Shown: piece after piece, positions 63,920-64,000 of the stretch
How the letters are laid out: each line of letters opens with the position of its first letter
Position numbering within the stretch: position 1 is the first letter of the stretch
Source of the DNA: Bradyrhizobium sp. WD16
GTDB lineage: Bacteria; Pseudomonadota; Alphaproteobacteria; Rhizobiales; Xanthobacteraceae
Length of the DNA stretch: 64,000 nucleotides
Reading direction: 5' to 3'
Assembly (NCBI RefSeq): GCF_024181725.1
Contig: NZ_CP028908.1
Coordinates: 434,001-498,000 of the forward strand
Program-made: the position numbers and the translations under genes
Notes under the pieces: generated by a model
The model's input: only the letters and a program-made list of their open reading frames with translations
What the model was told of the DNA's origin: nothing
Databases searched by the model: none

Positions 63920-64000
63920 TCAGAACGCCAGCGATGCGACGACGCTAACCTTCTGCGCCGGGTCGAGCTTCTGGACGCCGAGCGCAACGACGCGCGCGCC
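63920..64000 (-). CDS. RND efflux membrane-fusion protein, C-terminal end (cut by window edge)
   Basis: The last 26 residues, GARVVALGVQKLDPAQKVSV plus VASLAF, end at TGA 63922-63920. The G-x-x-VV-x-x-GVQKL-x-P-GQ-KV pattern is the usual end of HlyD/AcrA-type periplasmic adaptor subunits. Being 14 bases ahead of the pump gene on the same strand, it forms an operon with it. Confidence 0.75.
   Translation of the reverse strand, partial: GARVVALGVQKLDPAQKVSVVASLAF

Overview
The window is 64 kb of GC-rich alphaproteobacterial chromosome. Gene content points to the Nitrobacteraceae/Bradyrhizobiaceae (Bradyrhizobium, Rhodopseudomonas, Afipia group): a DUF4170 gene next to isocitrate lyase, a rhizobial-type glpRDSTPQUV glycerol operon, several branched-chain-type and sulfonate ABC systems, DUF155, and the dispersed GGCCGGGCTTGTCCCGGCC palindrome. 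The genus is inferred from gene content only.

Left part (1-23 kb) is plastic. It carries the end of a TonB receptor, a GIY-YIG protein, a GNAT acetyltransferase, a membrane glycosyltransferase, a Nudix hydrolase and a metallophosphoesterase. Next come a partial copy of the aceA/DUF4170 locus fused to a fragment of conjugal-transfer gene traA, a TIGR03803-type repeat protein, an IS5-type transposase remnant, a divergent azoreductase/LysR pair and a tRNA-Ser 3' remnant. The intact DUF4170-aceA unit follows, divergent from an XRE-type regulator of the RamB/ScfR class. A visibly AT-richer two-gene insert (14.6-16.6 kb) encodes a DUF262 protein and a HEPN-motif protein, a likely defence or conflict module. 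Beyond it are two HAD phosphatase paralogues on either side of an iron-dependent alcohol dehydrogenase overlapping a PAS histidine kinase, an outer-membrane-like protein, and a small secreted cysteine-rich protein.

Four clusters of a modular palindromic repeat (1938-2267, 7021-7186, 19926-20251, 22499-23010) thread through this left part. Each is built from four hairpin families (A-D, 75-79 bp) and two short linkers (E, F). Every module starts and ends at CTAG or a one-base variant, and neighbouring modules share that CTAG. The modules follow strict adjacency and orientation rules. This is the most unusual structure in the window.

Middle part (23-38.7 kb): DUF155 protein, queE-queD (queuosine precursor synthesis), a flavin-reductase-like protein, a ParDE toxin-antitoxin pair with a palindromic operator, a lytic transglycosylase, and a 764-residue repeat protein of unknown role. 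A TetR gene then stands divergent from a complete livKGFHM-type ABC operon that ends in an alpha/beta hydrolase, followed by an Old Yellow Enzyme family reductase.

Right part (38.9-64 kb) lies almost entirely on the minus strand. It holds the glycerol uptake and catabolism operon glpR-D-S-T-P-Q-U-V, a taurine/alkanesulfonate operon (ssuA-D-C-B plus a flavin reductase), a fatty-acid beta-oxidation operon (fadE, thiolase, bifunctional hydratase/dehydrogenase, thioesterase) with a flavin reductase and a TetR regulator, and an RND efflux pump with the end of its membrane-fusion partner. Most genes in these operons overlap by ATGA, indicating tight translational coupling.
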